Assembly: GCA_945878695.1 (NCBI GenBank)
Contig: CAMDXI010000006.1
Span: 1 to 58,278, forward strand
Direction: 5' to 3'
DNA from: Methylotenera oryzisoli
Lineage (GTDB): Bacteria; Pseudomonadota; Gammaproteobacteria; Burkholderiales; Methylophilaceae
DNA: 58,278 nt
This document shows positions 28,226-37,682 of the stretch, one piece after another. The first letter of the stretch is position 1. Each line of letters begins with the position of its first letter. The translations under genes were made by a program, and so were the position numbers. The notes beneath the pieces were generated by a model. The model saw only the letters and a list, made by a program, of their open reading frames with translations. It did no database searches and had not been told where the DNA came from.

Positions 28226-29309
28226 ATTTTTCAAACCTTTGCTGGTGCACATCGATTCGTTTTTGATGGGCTGCTTATTTTTCACCTTGATGGTGGGCTT
28301 GTTTGTGTTGTACAGCGCATCGGGCCAAGATTTTTCCAAGGTTTACGATCAAACCGTGAACATAGTATTGGCCTTTTCTGTCATGTGGTTGGCGGCCAAC
28401 ATCGCGCCGCATCAACTCGAACGCATCGCCATGCCGCTCTATGTATTGGGCGTGGTCTTGTTGGTGGCCGTTGAATTGGTCGGCTCCACCAGTCATGGCG
28501 CGCAGCGTTGGCTAAATTTAGGTGTCACCAAGATACAACCGTCGGAAATCATGCGCATTGCCATGCCCATGATGTTGGCCTGGTACTTTACCAAGCTGGA
28601 AGTTCGGCCTAGCGCCAAGCATTTTGCCCAAGCCGGCTTGTTGTTATTGGTGCCGGTGGCCTTGGTCATGAAGCAGCCGGATTTAGGCACGGCTTTGTTG
28701 ATCACGGCAGCGGGTTTTTATGTGTTGTTTTTGGCTGGCTTGAGTTGGAAGTTATTATTAGGCGGTACCCTAAGTTTGGCCATCGCTGCGCCGTTTTTGT
28801 GGACGTTGTTGCACGATTACCAACGCCGTCGCATCGAAATTTTATTTGACCCCAGTCAAGATCCGCTCGGTTCAGGCTACCACACGATACAGGCGATGAT
28901 CGCTATAGGCTCAGGAGGCTTTGCCGGCAAGGGTTGGTTAAATGGCACGCAAGCGCAACTGGATTTTATACCGGAGAGAACCACCGATTTTATTTTTGCG
29001 GTGTTCAGTGAAGAGTTCGGCTTGTTGGGCAACCTCTTGCTTTTAAGCTTGTTTAGTTTGATTATTTTACGCGGCTTGGTGATTGCCTCCGAGGCCAAAA
29101 GCACGTTTGGCCGATTGTTGGCTGGCAGCATCGCCTTAACCTTTTTTACCTACGCCTTCGTCAACATGGGCATGGTCAGTGGTATTTTGCCTGTGGTGGG
29201 CGTGCCCTTGCCTTTGATCAGTTACGGCGGCACGTCCATGGTCATGTTATGCCTAGGTTTGGGCATATTGATGAGCATCGCCACCCATAAAAATGTGGTG
29301 GCCACTTAA
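28218..29309 (+). CDS. rodA: rod shape-determining SEDS glycosyltransferase RodA
   Basis: A 363-aa SEDS-family peptidoglycan polymerase that pairs with PBP2. About ten transmembrane helices. Signature segments are GAQRWLNLGVTKIQPSE, KQPDLGTALL (Asp is a key residue), ERTTDFIFAVFSEEFG and PLPLISYGGTSMV. The ATG overlaps the mrdA stop by 8 nt, which fits a fixed stoichiometry. Confidence 0.96.
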   Translation: MNKFFKPLLVHIDSFLMGCLFFTLMVGLFVLYSASGQDFSKVYDQTVNIVLAFSVMWLAANIAPHQLERIAMPLYVLGVVLLVAVELVGSTSHGAQRWLNLGVTKIQPSEIMRIAMPMMLAWYFTKLEVRPSAKHFAQAGLLLLVPVALVMKQPDLGTALLITAAGFYVLFLAGLSWKLLLGGTLSLAIAAPFLWTLLHDYQRRRIEILFDPSQDPLGSGYHTIQAMIAIGSGGFAGKGWLNGTQAQLDFIPERTTDFIFAVFSEEFGLLGNLLLLSLFSLIILRGLVIASEAKSTFGRLLAGSIALTFFTYAFVNMGMVSGILPVVGVPLPLISYGGTSMVMLCLGLGILMSIATHKNVVAT

Positions 29310-29334
29310 TTTTTTCACTTTCATTGTTTCTGCT

Positions 29335-30306
29335 ATGACTATAAAAACGTCCCTATTGTTGTTGAGTTTAATGCTGTTAACGGCTTGTGCCGACTTCTCT
29401 TTAAATAGCCCTATCGCCGCTCCTGCACCGATTAAAAACGATAAGGCCTCTGGTGTGGACAACGCCAGCGGCAAGCCCGGCGCAGGCGCTTATTATTTGG
29501 ACGATGGACCGGGCGACAATGCCCCGGCCAACTTGGACAGCGTGCCCAGTGCGACATTGAAAATAGAGCAACCTTTGCCGCGCGCCAATAAACCGTATGT
29601 GGCCTTAGGTCAGCCGTACACGCCCATGACCGCTTATCAAGCTTATAAAAAACAAGGCGTGGCTTCCTGGTATGGCAAGCGCTACCACGGTAAAAAAACC
29701 TCTACTGGCGAAATTTACGACATGTATGGCATGACGGCCGCGCACACCACCTTACCCATACCCAGTTATGCCAAAGTGACCAACCCAGCCAATGGCCGCT
29801 CCGTCATCGTGCGGATTAACGACCGTGGCCCTTTTAAGCGCGATCGTTTGATTGATTTATCCTATGTGGCGGCTTACCAACTGCGCCTGGTCAATCATGG
29901 CAGTGGCCTAGTGGAGGTGGAGGCCATCGATACCAGCGTAGCCGCCATGCAAACAGCGGCAGCGCCAGTCAGCGCAGTGAGTCGTCCAGAGCAAAATGAA
30001 GCCGAGGGCGTGCTGATACAAGCCGTGCCTAATGAAGCCACCACCAGTCCATCGGCCAAGCTGGATGCGCCAGTTGCCCCAGGGGTTTATTTGCAATTGG
30101 GGGCGTTTAAGAATGAAGCCAACAGCCAAATCTTGCAGAAAAAAATTCAAGATTCGGGTCTGGTTGAAAACGCAGCCGCAGCGAAGGTGTATAATGACGG
30201 TCTCTACCGCGTGCGCCTTGGCCCTTATGCCAGTAGGGTGGAAGCGGAAAATATGGCCGCTAAAATTCGCCAACAATTAAACTTGACTGCGGTCATTATC
30301 AATTAA
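29335..30306 (+). CDS. rlpA: septal ring lytic transglycosylase RlpA family lipoprotein
   Basis: A 323-aa outer-membrane lipoprotein. The lipobox LLTAC puts the lipidated Cys at residue 18 from the ATG at 29335; an upstream in-frame TTG at 29293 would bury this signal. The double-psi beta-barrel (about 110-200) has SWYGKRYHGKKTSTGE and VRINDRGPFKRDRLIDLS with the catalytic-type Asp. A C-terminal SPOR domain (about 245-320; VYLQLGAFKNEAN ... YRVRLGPY) binds denuded glycan at the septum. Confidence 0.93.
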   Translation: MTIKTSLLLLSLMLLTACADFSLNSPIAAPAPIKNDKASGVDNASGKPGAGAYYLDDGPGDNAPANLDSVPSATLKIEQPLPRANKPYVALGQPYTPMTAYQAYKKQGVASWYGKRYHGKKTSTGEIYDMYGMTAAHTTLPIPSYAKVTNPANGRSVIVRINDRGPFKRDRLIDLSYVAAYQLRLVNHGSGLVEVEAIDTSVAAMQTAAAPVSAVSRPEQNEAEGVLIQAVPNEATTSPSAKLDAPVAPGVYLQLGAFKNEANSQILQKKIQDSGLVENAAAAKVYNDGLYRVRLGPYASRVEAENMAAKIRQQLNLTAVIIN

Positions 30307-30350
30307 CCCTGTATTAATTAACCCAGCATCAATCAAACGTGAACTAAACC

Positions 30351-31514
30351 ATGACATCTAGCCAATTAAAAACCCATGCTTACGCACTTATTTTTAGTTT
30401 AACCGCCCTTGTCCTCAGCCCGCTTGCGCAAGCCGTGGGCGCACAAATACCAGCGCCACCGGATTTGGCGGTGAATGCCTATTTGCTAAAAGATTTTAAT
30501 AGCGGCCATGTGTTGGCGGCCAAAAATAACAGTGCGCGCATCGAGCCGGCTTCCTTGACTAAAATCATGACCGCTTATTTGACTTTTAAGGCGCTAAAAA
30601 GCAAGCATTTGTCTTTGAAGCAAAATTTAGCCGTGAGTGAATTGGCCTGGAAAGTGGAAGGCTCAAAAATGTTTATTGAGCCTAATCGACCCGTTAGCGT
30701 GGACGAGTTGTTGCATGGCATGATCATTCAGTCTGGTAACGACGCGTCGATCGCCTTGGCCGAGGGCATCGCCAGTTCCGAAGTGCAGTTTGCCGACATG
30801 ATGAACCAAGAGGCACAACGTTTAGGCATGAAACACACCCATTACATGAACTCGACCGGTTTGCCTGATGCGCAGCATTACACCACGGCTGACGATTTAG
30901 CGATCTTGGCCACCGCCTTAATCCACGATTTCCCGGATCAATACCAACGTCTGTATTCCGTTAAAGAATACACTTACAACAACATCACGCAGTCTAATCG
31001 CAACCGTTTATTGTGGGCGGATGCCAGTGTCGATGGCATGAAAACCGGCCACACCGAATCGGCTGGCTACTGCTTGATTTCATCAGCCAAACGCGATGGC
31101 ATACGCCGTATTTCTGTCTTGTTGGGTGCCGGCAGCGATGCCGCCCGTGCTGCCGAGAGCCAAAAATTATTGAATTACGGCTTTCAGTTTTTTGATTCCA
31201 AATTGCGCTACAAGCAAGGCCAAGCGATCAAATCCTTACGCGTTTGGAAGGGTAAGGAAAATCAAGTGAACTTGACGGTGGCGGAAGATTTGTACGTGAC
31301 GGTGGCCAAAGGCGAACACGCCAATATTCAAGCGCAGGTGACCAGTCAACCGCGCTTGGTGGCACCCATTGCTAAAGGCCAAGTTATAGGCCGTGTGCAA
31401 TTTACCTTAAACGGTAAAGTGGTGTCCGAGCGGCCTTTAGTGGCGGCAAAAAATATTGAAGCAGCCGGTGTGTTTGGCCGCATTTGGGACAGCCTGTTAT
31501 TGCTGGCGCAATAA
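30351..31514 (+). CDS. dacA: D-alanyl-D-alanine carboxypeptidase (PBP5/6 type)
   Basis: 387 aa, periplasmic and membrane-anchored. The signal peptide is about 1-28. The S11 peptidase domain has nucleophile Ser68 in S-L-T-K, S128-G-N130 and K231-T-G233. A PBP5 C-terminal beta domain (about 295-370) follows, ending in an amphipathic anchor VFGRIWDSLLLL. It trims the fifth D-Ala from muropeptides. The usual neighbour D-amino-acid aminotransferase is absent here. Confidence 0.95.
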   Translation: MTSSQLKTHAYALIFSLTALVLSPLAQAVGAQIPAPPDLAVNAYLLKDFNSGHVLAAKNNSARIEPASLTKIMTAYLTFKALKSKHLSLKQNLAVSELAWKVEGSKMFIEPNRPVSVDELLHGMIIQSGNDASIALAEGIASSEVQFADMMNQEAQRLGMKHTHYMNSTGLPDAQHYTTADDLAILATALIHDFPDQYQRLYSVKEYTYNNITQSNRNRLLWADASVDGMKTGHTESAGYCLISSAKRDGIRRISVLLGAGSDAARAAESQKLLNYGFQFFDSKLRYKQGQAIKSLRVWKGKENQVNLTVAEDLYVTVAKGEHANIQAQVTSQPRLVAPIAKGQVIGRVQFTLNGKVVSERPLVAAKNIEAAGVFGRIWDSLLLLAQ

Positions 31515-31535
31515 GCCTGCTGGCAGACTAGCATT

Positions 31536-31814
31536 ATGGTGGATCAGGATAACAGCAAGCCGGCTTTAATTGATTTTCCTTGTGACTTTCCGATTAAGGT
31601 TATGGGTGAAATGCAAGACGGCTTTGCCGATATCATCATAGGCTTGATCCAGACTGTGCAACCGACCTTTACCGCGGCCCACGTAAGCATGCGTGCCAGC
31701 TCTGGCGGCAAGTACATTAGCCTAACCTGCCAGGTGCACGTGGCCTCGCAAGATCAATTGGACGCGGTTTACCGTTTAATCAGCGCCCACCCACTGGTTA
31801 AATTTTCACTTTAA
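31536..31814 (+). CDS. ybeD: DUF493 family protein YbeD
   Basis: A 92-aa ACT-like small protein of the YbeD family. Conserved features are IDFPCDFPIKVMG and SSGGKYISLTCQVHVASQDQLDAVYRLISAHP. It sits between dacA and lipB as in many proteobacteria. Function is not established; a role in lipoate assembly has been suggested from synteny only. Confidence 0.9.
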   Translation: MVDQDNSKPALIDFPCDFPIKVMGEMQDGFADIIIGLIQTVQPTFTAAHVSMRASSGGKYISLTCQVHVASQDQLDAVYRLISAHPLVKFSL

Positions 31815-31841
31815 GCCAACCCTTTGCAGCACGTCGCAGCC

Positions 31842-32486
31842 ATGCCCGCCAGTTCGTCTAAGCCAGCCTTGTTGGTGCGTCATTTAGGCCGCACCGATTA
31901 CGCGCTAACCTGGCAGGCCATGCAGCACTTTAATGCCGAGCGCACAGCCAGCACTGCCGATGAGGTGTGGGTGACCGAGCATTTTCCGGTTTATACCCTA
32001 GGCTTGAATCGGCAAGGCGTGCGTTTACCAGCAGCCAGTGATATTCCTTTGGTCATGACCGATAGAGGCGGTAAGATTACTTACCACGGCCCAGGGCAGC
32101 TCATCATTTACCCCTTGTTGGATTTAAAACGCCACGGCTTAAGCGTGCGCAAGTTGGTGAGCTTGTTGGAAAACGTCGTGATAGATTGGTTGGCCGAACA
32201 CGGCGTGCAAGCAGAGGCCAAAGCCACTGCGCCTGGGGTTTACGTGCAAGAGGCTAAACTAGCGGCCTTGGGTTTACGCATCAAAAACAATGGCAGTTAC
32301 CACGGATTAAGCGTCAATGTGGCCATGGATTTAAGCCCGTTTAAGGCCATAGACCCCTGCGGTTACGCGGGCTTGGCCGTGACGCAAACCCAAGACTTAG
32401 GCCTGCAACTGACCTTATCGCAAGCTGCCGAACAATTAACGGCTAAGCTACTCAAGCAATTGGAGCATGGAATAGCACATGACTGA
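31842..32486 (+). CDS. lipB: octanoyltransferase LipB
   Basis: Transfers octanoate from acyl-ACP to lipoyl domains. 214 aa from the ATG at 31842; a TTG at 31824 would add six residues. [18 protein letters not shown] is the substrate-binding signature, Lys148 lies in GLRIKNN and the acyl-thioester nucleophile Cys173 in IDPCGYAGL. It overlaps lipA by 8 nt. Confidence 0.95.
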   Translation: MPASSSKPALLVRHLGRTDYALTWQAMQHFNAERTASTADEVWVTEHFPVYTLGLNRQGVRLPAASDIPLVMTDRGGKITYHGPGQLIIYPLLDLKRHGLSVRKLVSLLENVVIDWLAEHGVQAEAKATAPGVYVQEAKLAALGLRIKNNGSYHGLSVNVAMDLSPFKAIDPCGYAGLAVTQTQDLGLQLTLSQAAEQLTAKLLKQLEHGIAHD

Positions 32487-33444
32487 ATCGACTCTGCCTA
32501 AAACAAAAATCGCCGGCGTTAAAGAACGGGATGCGGCCAAGACCTCGCGCATTCCTATTAAGATTATTCCGCAGCCGGTGCAGCGTAAACCGGACTGGAT
32601 ACGCATGAAAATGCCGGACAGCCAGCGCTACCAAGAAATCAAAAAAATCCTGCGTGACAACCAATTGCACACGGTCTGCGAAGAGGCCAGTTGCCCCAAC
32701 ATAGGCGAATGCTTTAGTGGTGGCACGGCCACCTTCATGATCTTGGGGGACATTTGCACGCGCCGTTGCCCATTTTGCGACGTGGCTCATGGTAAGCCTT
32801 TGCCACCGGATGCCAATGAGCCGGAAAATTTGGCCCGCACCATCGCGCAGATGCGCTTGAAGTACGTGGTGATTACCTCGGTGGACAGAGACGACTTAAA
32901 AGACGGCGGGGCCAAGCATTTTGTCGACTGCATAAGGGCCGTGCGTGCCCAATCGCCTAATATTAAAATCGAAATATTAGTGCCGGATTTCAGGGGGCGC
33001 TTGGACGTGGCCATGGCTATTTTGAATGAAGCGCCACCGGATGTCATGAACCACAATTTAGAGACCGTGCCACGTTTGTATAAGCAAGCCAGACCCGGCT
33101 CGGATTACCAAAACTCACTGACTTTATTGAAAACCTTTGCTGAAATGTACCCGCACATACCCACTAAGTCGGGCTTGATGTTGGGCTTGGGTGAGACCGA
33201 TGAAGAAATTCTAGCGGTCATGCAAGACTTGCGTGATCACCAAGTGAGCATGCTGACCTTGGGTCAGTATTTGCAACCCAGTGTGCACCATTTGCCGGTC
33301 ATGCGTTACGTGGAGCCGGTTATTTTTGAGCAATTAAAAGAAAAAGCGCAAGCCATGGGCTTTAATAACACCGCCAGTGGCCCCATGGTAAGAAGCAGTT
33401 ACCACGCGGACGCGCAAGCGCAGTTAGCTCAGCCCGCGCTTTAG
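32479..33444 (+). CDS. lipA: lipoyl synthase LipA
   Basis: A 321-aa radical SAM enzyme inserting two sulfurs into octanoyl chains. Auxiliary-cluster cysteines are Cys67, Cys72 and Cys78 ([13 protein letters not shown]), and the radical SAM cluster is Cys93, Cys97 and Cys100 (CTRRCPFC). The C-terminal VRSSYHAD supplies the serine ligand of the sacrificial cluster. Its ATG lies inside lipB. Confidence 0.97.
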   Translation: MTESTLPKTKIAGVKERDAAKTSRIPIKIIPQPVQRKPDWIRMKMPDSQRYQEIKKILRDNQLHTVCEEASCPNIGECFSGGTATFMILGDICTRRCPFCDVAHGKPLPPDANEPENLARTIAQMRLKYVVITSVDRDDLKDGGAKHFVDCIRAVRAQSPNIKIEILVPDFRGRLDVAMAILNEAPPDVMNHNLETVPRLYKQARPGSDYQNSLTLLKTFAEMYPHIPTKSGLMLGLGETDEEILAVMQDLRDHQVSMLTLGQYLQPSVHHLPVMRYVEPVIFEQLKEKAQAMGFNNTASGPMVRSSYHADAQAQLAQPAL

Positions 33445-33477
33445 GGTATATTTGCGTAAAACGGAACAAAGGTCATT

Positions 33478-34773
33478 ATGGTCCCCCATCTCACCACGGC
33501 GCTGAACGGCCCACTCTTATCGCTAGAAAAAAGCATGCTGGATGCCATGCCAAAAATTGAGCATTGGTTTCGCTGCCAGTGGCTGGAGTACGGTTCGCCA
33601 TTTTATGCCAGCGTGGATTTACGCAATGCTGGGTTTAAGTTGGCCCCGGTGGACACCAATTTGTTTCCCGGCGGCTTCAATAATCTGAATCGGGATTTTC
33701 TGCCTTTAAGCGTGCAAGCGGCCATGGTCGCGGTGGAGAAAGTCTGCCCAGAAGCCCACCGTTTATTGATTATTCCTGAAAACCACACGCGCAATACCTA
33801 TTACTTACGCAACGTGGTCGAGTTGGTGCACATCATGAAGCAGGCTGGATTGGATGTGCGGGTCGGCTCCATCTCCCCAGAAATCACTCAGCCTACTAGC
33901 CTGGAAACCCATGATGGCCACATGTTATTGCTGGAACCGGTGGTGCGTGTAGGCAATAGGATTAAGTTAATCAACCCGGAATTGGGCGATTTTGATAGCT
34001 GCGCCATATTGCTCAATAACGATTTATCCGGTGGCATCCCCGACATCCTTAAAAACTTAGAACAAAACCTCATTCCGCCGCTGCATGCCGGTTGGAGCAC
34101 GCGTCGTAAATCGCAGCATTTTAGTGCCTATAACCGCGTGGCTAAGGAGTTTGCTGATTTACTTGGTATCGATGAATGGCTGATTAATCCCTACTTTGAA
34201 ACCTGCGGTGAAATCGATTTTAATGCGCGTACCGGTGAAGATTGCCTGGCCTTTAAGGTAGAGCAATTGCTGGATAAAATTAAAGTTAAATACGCCCAGT
34301 ATGGCGTCACGCAAACGCCATTTGTGATTGTGAAAGCCGATGCCGGCACCTACGGCATGGGCATCATGACGGTGAAATCGCCGGATGAAGTGCGCGATTT
34401 AAACCGTAAAACCCGCAATAAAATGGCGGTGGTGAAAGACGGTTTGCAAGTCTCGGAAGTGATCATACAAGAGGGCGTGTATACCTTTGAAAGCATAGAA
34501 CAGGCGGTAGCCGAACCGGTGGTGTACATGATGGACCATTTTGTCATAGGCGGCTTTTATCGGGTGCACACCGGCCGCGGCGTAGACGAAAACCTCAATG
34601 CCCCGGGCTCACAATTTGTGCCCTTGGCCTTTGAAAAACCCTGCACCCTGCCAGATTGCACGGATAGCCCGGATGCAGCGCCTAACCGTTTTTATGCCTA
34701 CGGCGTGGTGGCTAGGTTGGCCTTGTTGGCCGCCGCCATTGAATTGCAAGAGCAAGATCCCCTTAATCAATAG
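33478..34773 (+). CDS. gshA: glutamate-cysteine ligase, Acidithiobacillus-type GshA
   Basis: First step of glutathione synthesis. The 431-aa sequence matches the distinct GshA family first described from Acidithiobacillus ferrooxidans, not the E. coli type. Diagnostic stretches are DTNLFPGGFNNLNRDF, IIPENHTRNTYYLRNV and KADAGTYGMGIMTVKS. The latter is ATP-grasp-like. The gshB gene follows by 11 nt. Confidence 0.92.
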   Translation: MVPHLTTALNGPLLSLEKSMLDAMPKIEHWFRCQWLEYGSPFYASVDLRNAGFKLAPVDTNLFPGGFNNLNRDFLPLSVQAAMVAVEKVCPEAHRLLIIPENHTRNTYYLRNVVELVHIMKQAGLDVRVGSISPEITQPTSLETHDGHMLLLEPVVRVGNRIKLINPELGDFDSCAILLNNDLSGGIPDILKNLEQNLIPPLHAGWSTRRKSQHFSAYNRVAKEFADLLGIDEWLINPYFETCGEIDFNARTGEDCLAFKVEQLLDKIKVKYAQYGVTQTPFVIVKADAGTYGMGIMTVKSPDEVRDLNRKTRNKMAVVKDGLQVSEVIIQEGVYTFESIEQAVAEPVVYMMDHFVIGGFYRVHTGRGVDENLNAPGSQFVPLAFEKPCTLPDCTDSPDAAPNRFYAYGVVARLALLAAAIELQEQDPLNQ

Positions 34774-34784
34774 GCTCAGCCATT

Positions 34785-35714
34785 ATGAAGCTTGCGTTTA
34801 TCTTGGATCCATTGGATCAGCTAAAAACCGCCAAAGACAGCAGCTTGGCCATCATGCGTGAGGCGGTCGGTCGCGGTCACCAAGTCTTCGTTAGTCTCCA
34901 GCACGATTTATTTTTGCGTCATGGGCAGGCCAAACTGGTCGCCAAGCCCTGGGCGTTTAATGGGGATACGGCAGTCGTGGGCGAAAGCCAAGAAGCCCTA
35001 CCCACTGCCTTTGATGCCGTCATCATGCGTAAAGACCCGCCGTTTGATAACGAGTATTTATACAGCACTTACTTATTGGAAATCGCCGCCAATCAAGGGG
35101 CTAAGGTCTACAACAACCCGAGTGCCATGCGCAATTGGAATGAAAAACTGTCGGTAACGCGATTCATCGACTTGGCGCCGGCCAGCTTGGTCACTGCCAA
35201 CAATGCCTTGCTGCGTGAGTTTTTGCAGGAGCAACAAGACATCGTGGTGAAGCCATTGGATGGCATGGGCGGCAGCAGCGTATTCAGATTAAAAACCAAG
35301 GACCCCAATTTAGGCGTGATATTGGAAACCGTCACCGATTTTGGCCGCCGTACCATTATGGCGCAACGCTATTTGCCGGAAATTTTACAAGGCGACAAGC
35401 GCATCATCATGATAGACGGCGAGCCCTTACCTTATGCCTTAGCTCGCATCCCCATGGCGGGCGAAACGCGCGGCAATCTGGCGGCCGGGGGCACCGGTGT
35501 GGCCCAAGCCTTGAGCAAGCGGGATTTAAGCATAGCGCATACGGTGGGCCCAGTTTTAAAACAAGCCGGTTTGTTTTTTGTGGGACTAGACGTGATAGGC
35601 GAGTATTTAACCGAAATCAACGTCACCAGCCCCACTGGCATGGTGGAAATAGCCCAACAAACCGATTGCCGGCCAGCCGCCGTGTTCATGGATGCCTTAG
35701 AGCGGCAAACCTAG
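34785..35714 (+). CDS. gshB: glutathione synthetase GshB
   Basis: A 309-aa ATP-grasp ligase. It starts MKLAFILDPLDQLKTAKDSS. Central VMRKDPPFDNEYLYSTYLLE, the glycine-rich IVVKPLDGMGGSSVF loop, and NLAAGGTGVAQALSKRD plus EINVTSPTGMVEI complete the active site. It is co-transcribed with gshA and 1 nt from apbE, so apbE may share the transcript. Confidence 0.96.
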   Translation: MKLAFILDPLDQLKTAKDSSLAIMREAVGRGHQVFVSLQHDLFLRHGQAKLVAKPWAFNGDTAVVGESQEALPTAFDAVIMRKDPPFDNEYLYSTYLLEIAANQGAKVYNNPSAMRNWNEKLSVTRFIDLAPASLVTANNALLREFLQEQQDIVVKPLDGMGGSSVFRLKTKDPNLGVILETVTDFGRRTIMAQRYLPEILQGDKRIIMIDGEPLPYALARIPMAGETRGNLAAGGTGVAQALSKRDLSIAHTVGPVLKQAGLFFVGLDVIGEYLTEINVTSPTGMVEIAQQTDCRPAAVFMDALERQT

Positions 35715-35715
35715 C

Positions 35716-36786
35716 ATGCGCTATTTAGCCTTGCTTTTAAGCGTGTTGCTCTTCGGCTGTGTTAAGGCGCCGCTCTACCATAGCCAAAGCTATGTGTTTG
35801 GTACCTTGGTCGATATCAGCATTTACGGTGAGACCGATGAGCGGGCAGCCACGCTGGCCAATCACGTGCAGCAGGACTTGCAAAATTTACACCGTAGGGT
35901 GCATGCATGGAAGCCCGCGTCGGCCGATCAATTAAGTGAACTGGGGCAAGTTAATGCCGCCTTTGCGCAAGGCCGCAGCTTGACTGTGGCGCCCGACTTA
36001 GCGGCCATGCTAGTGGAAGCCCAGCAGTTGTCGGCGCAATCCGACGGCTTATTTAATCCGGCCCTAGGCCATTTAATTGGCACCTGGGGGTTTCAGCGGG
36101 ATGAATTTGGCCCACAAGCCATTGCCACGCTAGCCATCCAGAAATGGCGGGATGCTAAGCCCAGCATGGCTGACATCGTCATAGAGGGCGAGCGCATACG
36201 CAGCAACAATAGCGCAGTGAAATTGGATTTAGGCGGTTACGCCAAAGGCTATGCCTTGGATAGGGCAGTGGCTTATTTGCGCCAGCAAGGGGTACAGCAT
36301 GCCTTGATTAATATAGGCGGCAACATCATCGCCATGGGTCAGCACGGCGATCACCCTTGGCGAGTTGGCATACAGCACCCGCGTCTACCCAATGCCATGG
36401 CCAGCTTGGATTTGCCCGATGGTTGGGCGATAGGCACGTCGGGGGATTACCAGCGCTACTTTATGTTAGACGGCCAACGTTATTGCCATATTATTGATCC
36501 GCGCACGGGCTACCCAGCCAAGCACATGCAATCGGTCACCGTGTTGGTGCCACCGCAAGCAGTTGGGCGGGCGGGTGCGGGGGTGCTGTCGGACGTCGCC
36601 AGCAAACCACTATTCATAGCCGGGGTGACGCAAAGCGAGCACTATGCGCAGGTTTTTGCTATTCAAGATTACCTATTAATTGACGACACTGCTGCGGCCT
36701 ATGTCAGCCGCAGTCTAGCCAAAAAACTGCATTGGTTGGCCAAGCCAGCTAAGCTCAACACCATCAGTCAGCATGCTCACCCTTAA
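35716..36786 (+). CDS. apbE: FAD:protein FMN transferase ApbE (lipoprotein)
   Basis: 356 aa, exported. The lipobox VLLFGC gives lipidated Cys15. ApbE attaches FMN through a phosphoester to Thr or Ser of target proteins such as RnfG/RnfD/NqrC or FMN-binding domains. Family motifs are FNPALGHLIGTWGF, KLDLGGYAKGYALDRAV, HALINIGGNIIA and CHIIDPRTGYPA, with acidic Mg ligands. No obvious FMN-acceptor motif is present in any protein of the window. It overlaps the NusG_II gene by 14 nt, the start of a three-gene cassette. Confidence 0.93.
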   Translation: MRYLALLLSVLLFGCVKAPLYHSQSYVFGTLVDISIYGETDERAATLANHVQQDLQNLHRRVHAWKPASADQLSELGQVNAAFAQGRSLTVAPDLAAMLVEAQQLSAQSDGLFNPALGHLIGTWGFQRDEFGPQAIATLAIQKWRDAKPSMADIVIEGERIRSNNSAVKLDLGGYAKGYALDRAVAYLRQQGVQHALINIGGNIIAMGQHGDHPWRVGIQHPRLPNAMASLDLPDGWAIGTSGDYQRYFMLDGQRYCHIIDPRTGYPAKHMQSVTVLVPPQAVGRAGAGVLSDVASKPLFIAGVTQSEHYAQVFAIQDYLLIDDTAAAYVSRSLAKKLHWLAKPAKLNTISQHAHP

Positions 36787-37159
36787 ATCCTTACATAAGC
36801 AGTTATTGCTAGGCGATTGGCTGGTGTTGTTGCTGGCGGCACTGTTGGTTTGCCTGTCTTTCCTAAGCTTGTGGCAGAATGCACCGGCCGCCAAAGTGCA
36901 GATTAGTGTGGCCGATAAGGTATACGCCACCTACAGCTTAAACCAAGCACGCGAGATTCATGTGCGCGGCCCTTTAGGTGAAGCGGTGATCCAGATTGCC
37001 AAGGGCAAAGCGCGCTTTGCTAAATCGCCTTGCAGCAGCCAATATTGCGTGCATCAAGGCTGGCTGAGTAAAGCCGGTCAAGTGGCCATATGCATTCCCA
37101 ATCAAATCAGTTTAGCGCTAGTGGGCGAGGCCAAACCCTATGACACGCTTAATTATTAG
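36773..37159 (+). CDS. NusG domain II-containing membrane-anchored protein
   Basis: 128 aa. One N-terminal transmembrane segment (about 15-34), then an exported NusG_II beta domain (about 40-125). Cys87, Cys92 and Cys107 are in SPCSSQYCVHQGW and VAICIPN, the conserved C-x4-C-x14-C pattern of these small proteins. Members are named for resemblance to domain II of some NusG proteins, but this protein has no KOW or NGN domain and is unlikely to act in transcription. It overlaps apbE and lies 13 nt before the Gx gene. Confidence 0.85.
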   Translation: MLTLKSLHKQLLLGDWLVLLLAALLVCLSFLSLWQNAPAAKVQISVADKVYATYSLNQAREIHVRGPLGEAVIQIAKGKARFAKSPCSSQYCVHQGWLSKAGQVAICIPNQISLALVGEAKPYDTLNY

Positions 37160-37172
37160 GCTGGCTTAGAAC

Positions 37173-37682
37173 GTGCTAAAGCATTTTCAACCCAGTCTAG
37201 AGGATCACCGCATCGCCAAGCTAGCGGCGTTTGCGATAGCGCTACACATGCTAGAAGCGGTTGTGCCGTCACCCTTGCCTGGCGTTAAGCCTGGCATCGC
37301 TAATATCGTGACTTTGTACGTGATGTATCAGTATGGTTTTGTCACGGCGGCCTGGGTCAGTCTATTGCGAGTGCTGGCCAGTAGCTTGCTATTAGGCCAG
37401 TTTTTATCACCCGGTTTTGCCTTGAGTTTGGCCGGTGCCGGTTTAAGTTTGGCGAGCTTGTATGCCGGCATGCACTTGCCTAAAAGATGGTTTGGCCCGG
37501 TCAGCTTAAGTGTCTTAGCGGCCGTTGCCCACATTGCCGGACAATTACTGGTGGTGCGCTTTTGGCTGATACCGCATGCCGGCGTGGCTTATTTAGTGCC
37601 GGTGTTTGCTGTCGCCGCCTTGTTTTTTGGTACCATCAATGGGCTGATCACCGCGCAATTACTCAAGTCTAAAGTGCCTTAA
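37173..37682 (+). CDS. Gx transporter family protein (heptaprenyl diphosphate synthase component I-like)
   Basis: A 169-aa inner-membrane protein with five to six hydrophobic helices, GTG start. The family signature is HMLEAVVPSPLPGVKPGIANIVTLYV near residues 24-49, with LRVLASSLLLGQFLSPGF following. Its name refers to an old annotation; the family resembles ECF-type substrate-binding membrane components, and an enzymatic role is doubtful. It ends tail-to-tail with pilY1, sharing TTAA. It forms a cassette with apbE and NusG_II. Confidence 0.85.
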   Translation: MLKHFQPSLEDHRIAKLAAFAIALHMLEAVVPSPLPGVKPGIANIVTLYVMYQYGFVTAAWVSLLRVLASSLLLGQFLSPGFALSLAGAGLSLASLYAGMHLPKRWFGPVSLSVLAAVAHIAGQLLVVRFWLIPHAGVAYLVPVFAVAALFFGTINGLITAQLLKSKVP

